Source of the DNA: Butyrivibrio proteoclasticus P6B7
GTDB taxonomy: Bacteria > Bacillota > Clostridia > Lachnospirales > Lachnospiraceae
Direction: 5' to 3'
NCBI RefSeq assembly: GCF_000622085.1
Contig: NZ_JHWL01000003.1
Span: 248,001-312,000, forward strand
Length of the DNA stretch: 64,000 nt
Positions 43,129 through 51,469 of the stretch are shown here, piece by piece. The notes under the pieces are model-generated. The model saw only the letters and a list, made by a program, of their open reading frames with translations. It did not search any database and was not told the origin of the DNA. Every line of letters starts with the position of its first letter. Positions within the stretch are counted from its first letter, which is position 1. Made by a program: the position numbers and the translations under genes.

Positions 43129-45036
43129 ATGGGTGAAACAACAGTTAGAATTCAAGATGATCTCTACGAAGCTGTCAACGGAGAGTGGATTAAGAATGCC
43201 GTAATTCCTGATGACAGACCAGTGACAGGAGGTTTCAATACCCTTGATGAGGAAGTTGAAAAGATCATGATGGCTGACTTCAAGGCTTTCGCAGAGGGCA
43301 CAAAGACTACAGATATTCCAGAGATGAAATATGCTATATCTCTTTACAAAAAGGGAATAGACGAGAAAAGAAGAAATAGTGAAGGCATCGAGCCAGTTCT
43401 TCCTCTTCTTAACAAGATCAAGAATCTTAAGACAGTAGAAGACCTTAACGAAGTAGCAACAGAGCTTCTTGTTGACGATTTGCCTCTTCCAATCAAGATG
43501 TGCGTAGATACTGATATGGCGGATGCTACCAAGAATTCTTTTATCGTACTTGGTCCAGACATTATTCTTCCTGATACAACATATTATGCGGATGACAATG
43601 AGTCCGGTAAGCAGCTCCTTGAAGTATACAAGGACATGGCAAGTAAGATCCTTAAGTTCTCTCCATTAACAGAGGATGAGCAAAAGAAATTCCTTGAGGA
43701 TACAATTGCTTACGATGCTCTTATTGCAAAGAAGGTTAAGAGTCAGCTTGAGTGGGCTGAGTATTACAAGAATCAGAACCCAATGGACACAGACGAAGTG
43801 GCTAAGTTTGTAGCTCCTTTTGACATTAAGAAAGTCCTTAAGGACCTCTATGGAGACAAGGCTCCATCAGTTCTTATCGTTTATGATCCTAAGGCAATCA
43901 AGGAGATGAACGGCTACTTTAACAATGAGAACTTTGAGCTTTACACTCACTGGCTCTATGTGAAGACTCTTGTGAAAGCAACTGCGTGTCTTTCTCTTGA
44001 ACTTAAAACTCTTGGAACCACATTCCGCAGGGCTCTTTTAGGAGTTGATTCTGACCCTGTAATTGAAAAAGAGGCATACAGAGTAGCAGAAACTCTTTAT
44101 GCTGACCCAGTTGGAATATACTACGGAAGAACCTATTTTGGTGAAGAGGCCAAGAAGGACGTTGTAGATATGGTTAAAAGAATCATCGAAACCTACAAGG
44201 TCAGAATGAAAAAGAACTCCTTCCTTGCCGAGGTAACTAAGGAAAAGGCTATCAAAAAGCTTTCTACCCTTGAGATCAAGATGGGTTACCCAGATTCTAT
44301 AAAAGAGATTTGGTCAAAGCTCGTATTTGATGAAAGTGACTCATACTATGATGCTGTATATAAGGTAAGCGCAATTAAGAATAAAGATCAGCTCGATAAG
44401 CTCTATAAACCTGTAGATCGCACAGAGTGGGCTATGCCAGGTCATATGGTAAATGCTTGCTACAATCCTACATGTAACGACTTAACCTTCCCTGCTGCAA
44501 TTCTTCAGAAGCCATTCTACTCACTTTCACAGTCTGATAGTGAGAACCTTGGCGGAATTGGTGCAATCATCGGTCACGAGATTTCTCATGCCTTTGACAA
44601 TAATGGTGCCAAATTTGATGAAAAGGGAAATCTGTCTAACTGGTGGCTTGATGAAGATTTCAAAGCCTTTGAGAAACTGACAAAGGACATGGTTGAACAG
44701 TTTGACGGAATGGAATACCACGGCGGAAAGGTAAGCGGAGAGCTCACTGTCAGCGAGAACATTGCAGATAATGGCGGCGTTGGCGTAACACTTGAGATCA
44801 TGCATAACACAGAAAATGCTGATTTCCAGGAATACTTCAAGAACTGGGCAAGAGTATGGTGTATGAAAGCCAAAGAAGAGTTCATTCAGTATCTTCTTGC
44901 CAATGACGTACACTCTCCAATGGGACTTCGTGCCAACATTCCACCAAGGAATTTTGCTGAGTGGTACGAGGCTTTCGGAGTAACAGACAAGGATCAGATG
45001 TACATCGCACCTGAGAAGCGCATCAGCATCTGGTGA
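43129..45036 (+). CDS. M13 family (neprilysin/PepO) metallopeptidase
   Basis: 635-residue zinc endopeptidase. The zinc motif IIGHEISHAFDNNG puts the ligand His and catalytic Glu at 483-484 and the second His at 487; ENIADNGGV (Glu543) supplies the third ligand. The family's NAYY-like substrate motif appears as VNACYNP. There is no signal peptide, as in cytoplasmic PepO-type oligopeptidases. It is slightly shorter than usual M13 proteins (about 650-700) and ends in ISIW without the usual Cys. Probably degrades oligopeptides. Confidence 0.9.
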   Translation: MGETTVRIQDDLYEAVNGEWIKNAVIPDDRPVTGGFNTLDEEVEKIMMADFKAFAEGTKTTDIPEMKYAISLYKKGIDEKRRNSEGIEPVLPLLNKIKNLKTVEDLNEVATELLVDDLPLPIKMCVDTDMADATKNSFIVLGPDIILPDTTYYADDNESGKQLLEVYKDMASKILKFSPLTEDEQKKFLEDTIAYDALIAKKVKSQLEWAEYYKNQNPMDTDEVAKFVAPFDIKKVLKDLYGDKAPSVLIVYDPKAIKEMNGYFNNENFELYTHWLYVKTLVKATACLSLELKTLGTTFRRALLGVDSDPVIEKEAYRVAETLYADPVGIYYGRTYFGEEAKKDVVDMVKRIIETYKVRMKKNSFLAEVTKEKAIKKLSTLEIKMGYPDSIKEIWSKLVFDESDSYYDAVYKVSAIKNKDQLDKLYKPVDRTEWAMPGHMVNACYNPTCNDLTFPAAILQKPFYSLSQSDSENLGGIGAIIGHEISHAFDNNGAKFDEKGNLSNWWLDEDFKAFEKLTKDMVEQFDGMEYHGGKVSGELTVSENIADNGGVGVTLEIMHNTENADFQEYFKNWARVWCMKAKEEFIQYLLANDVHSPMGLRANIPPRNFAEWYEAFGVTDKDQMYIAPEKRISIW

Positions 45037-45092
45037 GCCTGGGGGACGGGGTCAGTGTATCATTTTGAATTCAATGGATAGGGAAAAGAACT

Positions 45093-45587
45093 ATGGACAG
45101 AGTTATTTTTTTAGATATCGACGGCGTCCTTAATTCCAAGTTTTGGGACAACAGTCACAGCCGTGAGATTAGTGAAGGTAAGCTTGTGGATTTAGACAAG
45201 GTAAAGCTCTTTGCAGACCTTGTTAAAAGAACTGACTCTAAAGTCATACTTCACTCAGGCTGGAGAATGTGGTTTGATGAAGCAATGAACCCTTTGCGTC
45301 GTGAAGCAGAATTTCTTGTAAATGCACTGAAGAACGAGGATGTGCAGATTCATGGTGTAACGCCGGATCTTACCACAGAAGAGATTAGACGCACTAAGAA
45401 ATTCAGTCTTGTTAAAGCACAGGAAATCTTAACTTGGTTAAAAGACAATAGCTCTTTTACCAAATGGATAGTAATTGACGATCTAGATCTTCACAACGAT
45501 GAGATACGTCTGCACCAGATCCAGACCGATGCTGAGGTTGGTCTGTCTGAAGGGGACGTTGAGAACGCAGTAATTATGCTTGCGTAA
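45093..45587 (+). CDS. HAD-superfamily domain protein
   Basis: 164 residues. The N-terminal FLDIDGVLNS is HAD motif I; ILHSGWRMW is in the position of motif II and VIDDLDLHNDE resembles motif IV. This compact form, without a cap domain, is seen in small bacterial HAD proteins of unknown target. It starts 56 bases after the M13 gene. Phosphatase activity is likely but the substrate is unknown. Confidence 0.8.
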   Translation: MDRVIFLDIDGVLNSKFWDNSHSREISEGKLVDLDKVKLFADLVKRTDSKVILHSGWRMWFDEAMNPLRREAEFLVNALKNEDVQIHGVTPDLTTEEIRRTKKFSLVKAQEILTWLKDNSSFTKWIVIDDLDLHNDEIRLHQIQTDAEVGLSEGDVENAVIMLA

Positions 45588-45655
45588 ATGTAGTTAAAAA
45601 TCAATGTAGATTTCGATATAAGAGCATATGGCGACATCGGTATAGAGGAGGAAAA

Positions 45656-46111
45656 ATGTCCACAATAGACATAGATGCACTGTTTGCAGAAAGTGAATTA
45701 ACCCAGGATAGTCTTCAAGGATTAATATCTGAATATTGGAAATATGACTTAAAGCAGTTGGAGGCATTTGGAAATACGATTCTTTCTGGTGCATTTCGGG
45801 GCGGTGAGCAAAGGTTCATTGTGTATTTTGTGAACAATAAATCCTATTGGGATTCTTCTATCACTGACGCAGAATTTGATTACAGTCAGATGATTAGTGT
45901 CGGAATAGATAAAGAGGAAGATGATCTATCGGACCTTATCTACGAAGCGATTGAGTTCTTTCTATTTGTCTCTAAGAAGACAGGGGCAGAGATACTGATA
46001 AAATCTGAAATCCATAATGATATATGTCATGTCCAAAGCGGAAAAACTATATGGGATCCGCATTTTTACGACATGTATCACGATTATATAGAGAGGAATA
46101 AAAGAAATTGA
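45656..46111 (+). CDS. Hypothetical protein
   Basis: 151 residues, soluble and acidic, with no signal peptide. Segments include FRGGEQRFIVYFVNN, YSQMISVGIDKEEDDL and DPHFYDMYHDYIERNK. A strong GAGGAGG ribosome site 5 bases upstream of the ATG shows it is translated. I do not recognise the family. It resembles immunity-type small proteins in size and acidity, but no toxin gene is nearby. A gene remnant follows directly. Confidence 0.6.
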   Translation: MSTIDIDALFAESELTQDSLQGLISEYWKYDLKQLEAFGNTILSGAFRGGEQRFIVYFVNNKSYWDSSITDAEFDYSQMISVGIDKEEDDLSDLIYEAIEFFLFVSKKTGAEILIKSEIHNDICHVQSGKTIWDPHFYDMYHDYIERNKRN

Positions 46112-46232
46112 GTTTAAACAAAAAAGCTATGATCACATGCGTGATAGCGGATTCAATGTAATCTACCGCGATGAGAATAGAAGCATTGAAGATACCATGA
46201 AGCTGTTAGAAAAGAACTTAGGACTTGCCTAA
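46110..46232 (+). pseudogene. C-terminal gene remnant
   Basis: Open frame of about 40 codons in a different frame from the preceding gene, ending at TAA 46230-46232. It reads SYDHMRDSGFNVIYRDENR then SIEDTMKLLEKNLGLA, like the end of a globular enzyme (possibly a nucleotide-binding protein). An ATG at 46137 lacks a ribosome site. Most likely the truncated end of a lost gene. Confidence 0.4.
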
Positions 46233-46259
46233 ATAATCTCAACAGCAGGAGGAAATGAC

Positions 46260-46850
46260 ATGATAAAAGAGATTACAGAAAGACACAGCATCAGAAAGTA
46301 CAAGGAAGAAGCTGTTAACAAAGAAGATATCAAGAAAATAATTGAGGCAGCAATTCTTGCTCCATCAGCCAAGAACAGACAGCCTTGGAAGTATATAGTT
46401 TTTGAAGGTGCTTCAAAGGACCAGGTTCTTGATATAATGGAGAAGGGACTTGTCAGAGAACGCGATGAGCATCAGACACTTCCCGAGTCCCATGGTGGCC
46501 TTCCTGATGCCTTCAACACTCTTCGCATTATGAAAGAGGCACCAGTCCTTATCATGGTTGAGAACACTAATGGCCAGAGTCCATTTGAGCCTATCAGCGC
46601 AGATGACAGGATCACTGAGATTTGCGATACACTCTCGATCGGTGCATCAATCCAGAATCTCCTTCTTGCAGCTACAGAGCTAGGCTACGGCACTCTTTGG
46701 ATTGCCAACACCTGCTTTGCATACAAGGAGCTTTCAGATTTCCTCGGAATCAAAGGTCAGCTCATTGGAGCAGTATCACTTGGTCTTCCAGATGAGTCAC
46801 CAAACCCAAGACCTAGAAAGAATTTAGACGAAATCGTTGAGTTTAGATGA
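46260..46850 (+). CDS. Nitroreductase family protein
   Basis: 196-residue FMN-dependent oxidoreductase. The N-terminal RHSIRKYKEEAVNKEDI and LAPSAKNRQPWKYIVFEG motifs and the later GYGTLWIANTCFAY and AVSLGLPDESPNPRPRK are typical. It reduces nitro compounds, quinones or related substrates with NAD(P)H. AGGAGG ribosome site 6 bases upstream. Followed by a GNAT gene after 24 bases. Confidence 0.9.
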   Translation: MIKEITERHSIRKYKEEAVNKEDIKKIIEAAILAPSAKNRQPWKYIVFEGASKDQVLDIMEKGLVRERDEHQTLPESHGGLPDAFNTLRIMKEAPVLIMVENTNGQSPFEPISADDRITEICDTLSIGASIQNLLLAATELGYGTLWIANTCFAYKELSDFLGIKGQLIGAVSLGLPDESPNPRPRKNLDEIVEFR

Positions 46851-46874
46851 AATCATAAAGAGTAGGATAGAAAT

Positions 46875-47339
46875 ATGGAATATGAAGTTCGAAATGCGCA
46901 AGGCTCAGACTACAAAGATGTAAAAAGAATCATGAATCAGGTCCAGAACATGCACGTGGAATGGAGACCAGACATATATAGACCCAACGAGGACATGATT
47001 ACCGAAGATATATTTAAGCTCATGGTAGGCAGCGGGAATCTATACGTGGCCACAATAGATGACAAAGTGGTGGGGGTCTTGGAGATAAACCATAAGCACA
47101 TCGAAACGCCAGCTCACGTGACCAGAGACATCATCTTCATAGACAGTATGGCTGTGGATGAGAACTACAGGGGTCAGGGAATAGGGCATCTTTTCTTTGA
47201 TAAGGTAAAAGAGATCAAAAAAGAAACAAACGCTGATGGTATAGAGCTTCAGGTCAACGCCAAGAACAAAGCGGCCTACAAAATGTATAGTAAATGCGGC
47301 TTCACAGAGAAGTCTATAAATATGGAACTGTTATCCTGA
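46875..47339 (+). CDS. GNAT family N-acetyltransferase
   Basis: 154 residues. The strand before the loop reads IFIDSMAVDENYRGQGIGHLFF (split across the acetyl-CoA motif), and the C-terminal block is NKAAYKMYSKCGFTEKSI. PhnO/RimI-like. Substrate unknown. Lies between the nitroreductase and a membrane methyltransferase, all on the same strand with short gaps. Confidence 0.85.
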   Translation: MEYEVRNAQGSDYKDVKRIMNQVQNMHVEWRPDIYRPNEDMITEDIFKLMVGSGNLYVATIDDKVVGVLEINHKHIETPAHVTRDIIFIDSMAVDENYRGQGIGHLFFDKVKEIKKETNADGIELQVNAKNKAAYKMYSKCGFTEKSINMELLS

Positions 47340-47366
47340 TTTGCGCTTTAGATAGAGGGGGAAGCT

Positions 47367-48038
47367 ATGACTAAAGAACTATTTATTCAGGGAATTACTA
47401 AGTTTCTATTTGGAGTAGTGCTTTTGGGGGTACTGATATTCCTGCCGGCAGGCACGCTTTCTTACTGGCAGGGATGGCTCTTTATGGGCGTTTTATTCAT
47501 TCCCATGTTTGTAGCAGGACTTATTATGATGGCAAAGAGTCCAGAGCTTCTTAGGAAAAGACTTAATGCAAAAGAGGAACAATCTGAGCAGAAGGTGGTT
47601 TTAATCCTGAGCGGTCTTATGTTCCTAGCAGCTTTCGTAGTCGCTGGCCTTAACTTTAGATTCAAATGGATTGTGCTTCCGGATATAGTGACTTACGTTG
47701 GAACAGTTCTTTTCCTTCTGTCTTATGCACTCTACGCTGAGGTTCTAAGGGAAAACGTGTACCTTTCAAGAACTGTGGAGGTTCAGGAAAATCAAAAAGT
47801 CATAGATACAGGGCTATACGGAATAGTTCGTCATCCAATGTACATGGCTACACTGGTATTGTTCTTATCAATGCCGTTGATACTTGGCTCAATCATATCC
47901 TTCGTTATCATGCTGGTTTATATTCCAATAATCGCTAAGCGCATTCGTAATGAGGAGAAGGTCTTAGAAGAGGGACTTGAAGGCTATTCCGATTACAAGA
48001 AAAAGGTGAAGAATAAGGTGATTCCTTTAATCTGGTAG
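47367..48038 (+). CDS. Isoprenylcysteine methyltransferase (ICMT)-like membrane protein
   Basis: 223 residues with about five transmembrane helices (near 10-30, 37-57, 76-95, 103-123 and 160-190). The conserved SAM-binding segment GLYGIVRHPMYMATLV followed by a late EEKVLEEGLEGYSDYKKKVK matches the ICMT/PEMT family. Bacterial members methylate unknown small hydrophobic or protein substrates. GAGGGGG ribosome site. Confidence 0.82.
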   Translation: MTKELFIQGITKFLFGVVLLGVLIFLPAGTLSYWQGWLFMGVLFIPMFVAGLIMMAKSPELLRKRLNAKEEQSEQKVVLILSGLMFLAAFVVAGLNFRFKWIVLPDIVTYVGTVLFLLSYALYAEVLRENVYLSRTVEVQENQKVIDTGLYGIVRHPMYMATLVLFLSMPLILGSIISFVIMLVYIPIIAKRIRNEEKVLEEGLEGYSDYKKKVKNKVIPLIW

Positions 48039-48098
48039 TAAATTAGATAAAAGAGAAATGGCTCTATAATGCGGATTAAAATAATCGATATTTAGAAA

Positions 48099-48127
48099 TT
48101 GTGCATAGTAGGTACATTTGATATAAT
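48099..48127 (+). promoter_or_regulatory. Promoter of the leader-regulated methyltransferase
   Basis: TTGTGC (48099-48104), a 17-base spacer and a perfect TATAAT (48122-48127). Transcription would begin near 48134, giving a 5' leader of about 220 bases. A small hairpin (CCGCA/TGCGG, 48143-48147 with 48155-48159) precedes the leader ORF. Confidence 0.6.
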
Positions 48128-48175
48128 GAATGATATCGCAAGCCGCAATATATCTGCGGTTTTGAGGAGGTAATC

Positions 48176-48211
48176 ATGAGAACACGAGGTAATTACTCGG
48201 TGCAGTTATAA
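48176..48211 (+). CDS. 11-residue leader peptide MRTRGNYSVQL
   Basis: A very strong ribosome site GAGGAGG (48164-48170) lies 5 bases before an ATG that opens a short ORF, MRTRGNYSVQL, ending at TAA 48209-48211. Its last codons overlap the left arm of two competing RNA stems. A strong ribosome site on so short an ORF in a 220-base leader is the pattern of ribosome-mediated attenuation, as in leaders of antibiotic-resistance genes. Peptide identity to a known leader was not established. Confidence 0.6.
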   Translation: MRTRGNYSVQL

Positions 48212-48320
48212 TGCTGGCAGCTTTTGCACCGAGAAATGTGGTATCGCATCGTTATACACAGCTAGTAGCTGATAATTGCGATGTTGTTGCTGCCACTAAC
48301 TGCACCGATTCATTGTTTTT
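48196..48320 (+). promoter_or_regulatory. Putative transcription attenuator with competing stems
   Basis: The segment 48196-48208 can pair in two ways. With 48225-48233 it forms a 9-bp hairpin (CTCGGTGCA/TGCACCGAG). With 48297-48308 it forms a 12-bp stem (TCGGTGCAGTTA/TAACTGCACCGA), extended by 48215-48221 with 48289-48295 (TGGCAGC/GCTGCCA), and followed by TTCATTGTTTTT, a terminator-like tail. The two right arms share TGCACCGA. Ribosome position on the leader ORF would decide which forms. The mechanism is inferred. Confidence 0.6.
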
Positions 48321-48353
48321 GGAAACTAGAATAACAATAGAAAGGTAGCAGAT

Positions 48354-49145
48354 ATGAACACAAATACTAACTTTACAACAGACAGAATTGAAACATTAAG
48401 AAGAGAATGGGAAGCTGAGGAGAAGATCGCTCACATTCACGGTTGGGACTTTTCTCACATTCATGACAGATATGAGGAGGAAGATGACCTTCCTTGGGAC
48501 TACGCCCAGATCATCAAAGAGAACCTTACTGACAACATGAAGATCATGGACTTTGATACAGGCGGCGGTGAGTTCCTCTTATCTCTTAAGCACCCATATG
48601 AGAATACATCAGCAACTGAAGGATACCCACCTAACGTTGAGCTTTGCAAGAAGACACTTATTCCACTTGGAATTGACTTCAGGGCCTGCGATGACGCCAC
48701 AAAGGTGCCTTTTGACGACAGCTCTTTTGACATGATGATCAACAGACACGGTGACTTCGACCCTAGGGAGACAGCAAGACTTCTTAAGGACGGCGGAATC
48801 TTCATCACAGAGCAGGTTGGTGCTGAGAACGACAGAGACCTTGTAGAAATGGTTCTCCCAGAAGTTCCAAAGCCATTCCCAGAGCTGATGCTTGATATCC
48901 AGAAAAAGAAATTTGAAGAGGCGGGACTTACTGTTCTTAGGGCAGAGGAAGTATATCGCCCTATCACATTTACCGATGTAGGAGCATTCGTGTGGTTTGC
49001 CCACATCATTGAGTGGGAGTTCCCGGGCTTCTCAGTAGATAAGTGCTTTGACAATCTCCTTAAGATGCAGGAGGAGATCGATAAGAATGGCAAGGTTGTT
49101 GGAACCATTCACAGATATCTGATTGTTGCTAAGAAGAATAAATAA
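48354..49145 (+). CDS. Class I SAM-dependent methyltransferase under leader control
   Basis: 263 residues. SAM motif I is MDFDTGGGEFLLSL (about residues 63-76), then EGYPPNVELCKKTL, motif IV-like MMINRHGDF and LLKDGGIFITEQVG. The C-terminal block FAHIIEWEFPGFSVDKCFD and HRYLIVAKK mark a Firmicutes family of unknown target. The N-terminal WDFSHIHDRYEEEDDLPWDY block is also conserved in it. The leader-peptide attenuator suggests induction by ribosome stalling, so rRNA or an antibiotic are reasonable but unproven targets. AAAGGTAG ribosome site. Confidence 0.8.
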   Translation: MNTNTNFTTDRIETLRREWEAEEKIAHIHGWDFSHIHDRYEEEDDLPWDYAQIIKENLTDNMKIMDFDTGGGEFLLSLKHPYENTSATEGYPPNVELCKKTLIPLGIDFRACDDATKVPFDDSSFDMMINRHGDFDPRETARLLKDGGIFITEQVGAENDRDLVEMVLPEVPKPFPELMLDIQKKKFEEAGLTVLRAEEVYRPITFTDVGAFVWFAHIIEWEFPGFSVDKCFDNLLKMQEEIDKNGKVVGTIHRYLIVAKKNK

Positions 49146-49152
49146 TTGATCA

Positions 49153-49181
49153 CGAGCCGGTTGCTTTGCAGCCGGCTTTTT
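49153..49181 (+). terminator. Terminator after the leader-regulated methyltransferase
   Basis: A 10-bp stem with one wobble (49153-49162 with 49166-49175), 3-base loop and six T residues. Confidence 0.9.
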
Positions 49182-49244
49182 TGCTTGCCTATATTACTAT
49201 TCGATACTATTAGGATCGTTCAGATAAATATGGTGCACGCGATA

Positions 49245-49340
49245 TTTGATTAGATAGATATCAAAATAAATATTGACACAATATTTTTATGGGTGTATAA
49301 ATCTATTAATCTAATTAGATATTTATCAAAATATATTTGA
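49245..49340 (+). promoter_or_regulatory. Promoter with TTTGA/TCAAA operator-like repeats
   Basis: TTGACA (49273-49278), 17 bases and TATAAA (49296-49301) form a near-consensus promoter. It is flanked by inverted half-sites: TTTGA (49245-49249) with TCAAA (49261-49265), and TCAAA (49326-49330) with TTTGA (49336-49340). The two regions also share an imperfect 30-base direct repeat ending in TTGACA. The ArsR-type regulator at the end of this operon is the obvious candidate to bind here. Confidence 0.6.
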
Positions 49341-49354
49341 CAAGGAGAATAGAT

Positions 49355-50332
49355 ATGAATCAAAATATAATTAACAAGATGATAGATGCCATGAAGATTA
49401 CCAGTAAGGACACAGTACTTCTTAACTACTGGAGTGAGGGTGATGACGCAGACCTTCGTCTCTTCGAGAAGACCCTTCAGGAAAAAGAGCTTAAGTATAA
49501 GACTATAAACTTTACTGAAGAGTATCTTACATCTCTTGCAAACGACGGCCCTGCTCAGATAAATGAAGATTTCTTTAAGCCCTACGACGACTGCACAATA
49601 GTTGTTGATGTATTGCAGAGACTAGCTGGAATGCCACCTAAGAATCTTCCAAAGGAAAAGTATGGCGACTTTTCAGAGGTTCTTAGAAAGCTCTTTGGAT
49701 TTATGAGTCAGCATGAGAAGCTTATCCAGATCACAATGCCTTCAAGAACCAATGCTGCTCTTGCAGGTGAAGACTTTGAAGAATATAAGACCAAAGTGGA
49801 GAAGGCTCTTGATATTGACTACAGCGAACTTGAAAAGTCCTGCCAGAGCAAGATAAACAGTATCACTTCTAAGCAGATTACAGTTAAGACTGGCAAGTCC
49901 AGCGTTCTTACCATGGATATCACTGGAAGAGAATGGAACATCGATGCAGGAGAAGGCGCATTCCCATGCGGAGAGGTTTATATTGCACCGGTAGAGGATA
50001 GGACAAATGGAGAGATTTTCTTTGAGAAATTCTTCCTTGAAGACGCTGGCTCTTTTAACAACATCACTTTGAAAGTAGAGAATGGAAAAGTTGTGGAGTC
50101 TGACTGCGCTGACCTTAATGAGCTTCTTTCGCAGCAGGATGAGGGCGCAAGAATTGTAGGAGAGCTTGGCATAGGCCTTAATCCTGCGGTAGAATACTCA
50201 GGTAAGGGTGCAGCCCTTGATGAGGATGCCCTTGGAACCTTCCACATTGGACTTGGTATGAACTTCCTGTTTGGAGGAAATAACAAGACCAGATTCCACA
50301 TGGACTTTGTAAACGTGGGAGAAATCGGGTAA
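49355..50332 (+). CDS. M29-family aminopeptidase-like protein
   Basis: 325 residues resembling the AmpS/PepS (M29) metallo-aminopeptidases. Likely metal ligands are in CGEVYIAP (Glu), GELGIGLNPA (Glu), GTFHIGLG (His) and RFHMDFV (His, Asp), in family order. The protein is shorter than typical M29 enzymes (about 370-410) and divergent at the N-terminus. The start is the ATG at 49355 with AAGGAG upstream; the frame also opens at a TTG at 49337 overlapping that site. First gene of a three-gene operon ending with an ArsR-type regulator. Confidence 0.75.
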   Translation: MNQNIINKMIDAMKITSKDTVLLNYWSEGDDADLRLFEKTLQEKELKYKTINFTEEYLTSLANDGPAQINEDFFKPYDDCTIVVDVLQRLAGMPPKNLPKEKYGDFSEVLRKLFGFMSQHEKLIQITMPSRTNAALAGEDFEEYKTKVEKALDIDYSELEKSCQSKINSITSKQITVKTGKSSVLTMDITGREWNIDAGEGAFPCGEVYIAPVEDRTNGEIFFEKFFLEDAGSFNNITLKVENGKVVESDCADLNELLSQQDEGARIVGELGIGLNPAVEYSGKGAALDEDALGTFHIGLGMNFLFGGNNKTRFHMDFVNVGEIG

Positions 50333-50385
50333 TTATCCATCGCATACTATAAAAGTAATCGGAACACGATAGAAAGAAGAACAAT

Positions 50386-50742
50386 ATGGAAACAAAGATT
50401 AAAGAAATAAGAGAATACATGGAGGGAGCTCAGGCAGAGACAAAGGCTAAGATTGATGCCCTTGTTGCCGATGACAGAGCAGATGAGGCAAGAGCATATC
50501 GCGCAGCCCTCAACATCTATGATGTGTTTACAGCTCTTATTCTTGCATCAGCCAAGGAGGCAAATGGGGATGAGGCGATAATGGTGGAGAAGTTTAAGAA
50601 GCTTTCCACCAACATTCCAGCTCAGTGGAGAGCATCTTTAGCAAAGGCTAAGGAACACGATGACGCTGAGAAGATCATGATAGAAGAAGCTAAGCTTTCT
50701 GTTGCAGATGCGATCATTGCCAAGTTTAATGAGCTTTTCTAG
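50386..50742 (+). CDS. Small helical hypothetical protein
   Basis: 118 residues, all-helical and charged, with no signal peptide. Segments include METKIKEIREYMEGAQAE, ADDRADEARAYRAALNIYD and AQWRASLAKAKEHDDAEK. Not recognised beyond resemblance to uncharacterised Clostridial proteins. Located between the M29 peptidase and ArsR genes, 53 and 33 bases from them, so probably in the same operon. The helical hairpin pattern suggests a four-helix bundle or oligomer. Confidence 0.65.
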   Translation: METKIKEIREYMEGAQAETKAKIDALVADDRADEARAYRAALNIYDVFTALILASAKEANGDEAIMVEKFKKLSTNIPAQWRASLAKAKEHDDAEKIMIEEAKLSVADAIIAKFNELF

Positions 50743-50775
50743 GATTACCAGAATAGATTCAAAAAGGAGAATCCC

Positions 50776-51327
50776 ATGACAGATCAGGAGACAATTGCAT
50801 TCTTTAAATGCCTTGCAGATAAATCAAGACTTGCCATCCTTAAGTCACTTATGGTTGAGGATATGTACGTGGAGCGCCTTGCAGAGCGTCTGGGAATTAC
50901 CTCAGCCACAGTCTCTTTCCATCTTAAAAAGCTTGAGGATGCAGGGGCGGTAAAGTCCTACAAGGATCAGTATTACACCATGTATTCCATCAACAAGGAC
51001 CTTTTTGGGGTTAACATAATCGATATTCTCGGAGAGAAGACCTCAGAGAGTAAACTTCAGAAGGAGAGGGACGACGCATACCGTAAGAAGGTGATAAATG
51101 CCTTCTTTGAGTATGGTAAGCTCAAATCCATCCCAAGCCAGCGCAAGAAAGAGAAGATTGTTCTTGAGGAAATCGGCAAATCCTTTAAAAAGGGCAAGAA
51201 ATACACGGAAAAAGAGGTTAACCTTATAATTGCTGACATTAACGATGATTTTTGTACCATAAGGCGAGATATGGTGGCAGAGGGAATCCTTAAAAGAGAT
51301 GAGGGCATTTATTTCCTGGCAGATTGA
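50776..51327 (+). CDS. ArsR-type regulator with DUF2087 domain
   Basis: 183 residues. Residues 1-80 are an ArsR winged helix (FFKCLADKSRLAILKSL, RLGITSATVSFHLKKLEDAG). Residues about 95-180 match DUF2087 (KLKSIPSQRKKEKIVLEEI, YTEKEVNLIIADINDDFCTIRRDMV, then GILKRDEGIYFL). No metal-binding Cys pair is visible, so it probably senses something other than metal. It ends an operon whose promoter has palindromic half-sites, suggesting autoregulation. AAGGAG ribosome site. Confidence 0.88.
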   Translation: MTDQETIAFFKCLADKSRLAILKSLMVEDMYVERLAERLGITSATVSFHLKKLEDAGAVKSYKDQYYTMYSINKDLFGVNIIDILGEKTSESKLQKERDDAYRKKVINAFFEYGKLKSIPSQRKKEKIVLEEIGKSFKKGKKYTEKEVNLIIADINDDFCTIRRDMVAEGILKRDEGIYFLAD

Positions 51328-51344
51328 TTCTGCCAGGTTTTTTA
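51315..51344 (+). terminator. Terminator after the ArsR gene
   Basis: A 9-bp stem (51315-51323 with 51329-51337, CCTGGCAGA/TCTGCCAGG), 5-base loop and six T residues. The left arm lies in the last codons of the gene. Confidence 0.88.
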
Positions 51345-51469
51345 TTGTGAAAGACAAAAATATGATTATAAAAATATTATAATTTGGTAATAATATGCAC
51401 TATTTTTTGATAAGAATTGTTATATTATAATAATCTCAGGTAACTGTAGGCTAGCATAAGGCAGATTAC

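Noticed and set aside
48500-49108. 202-codon antisense frame inside the leader-regulated methyltransferase.
   Set aside because: Ser/Pro-rich translation typical of antisense shadows; sense strand has methyltransferase motifs.
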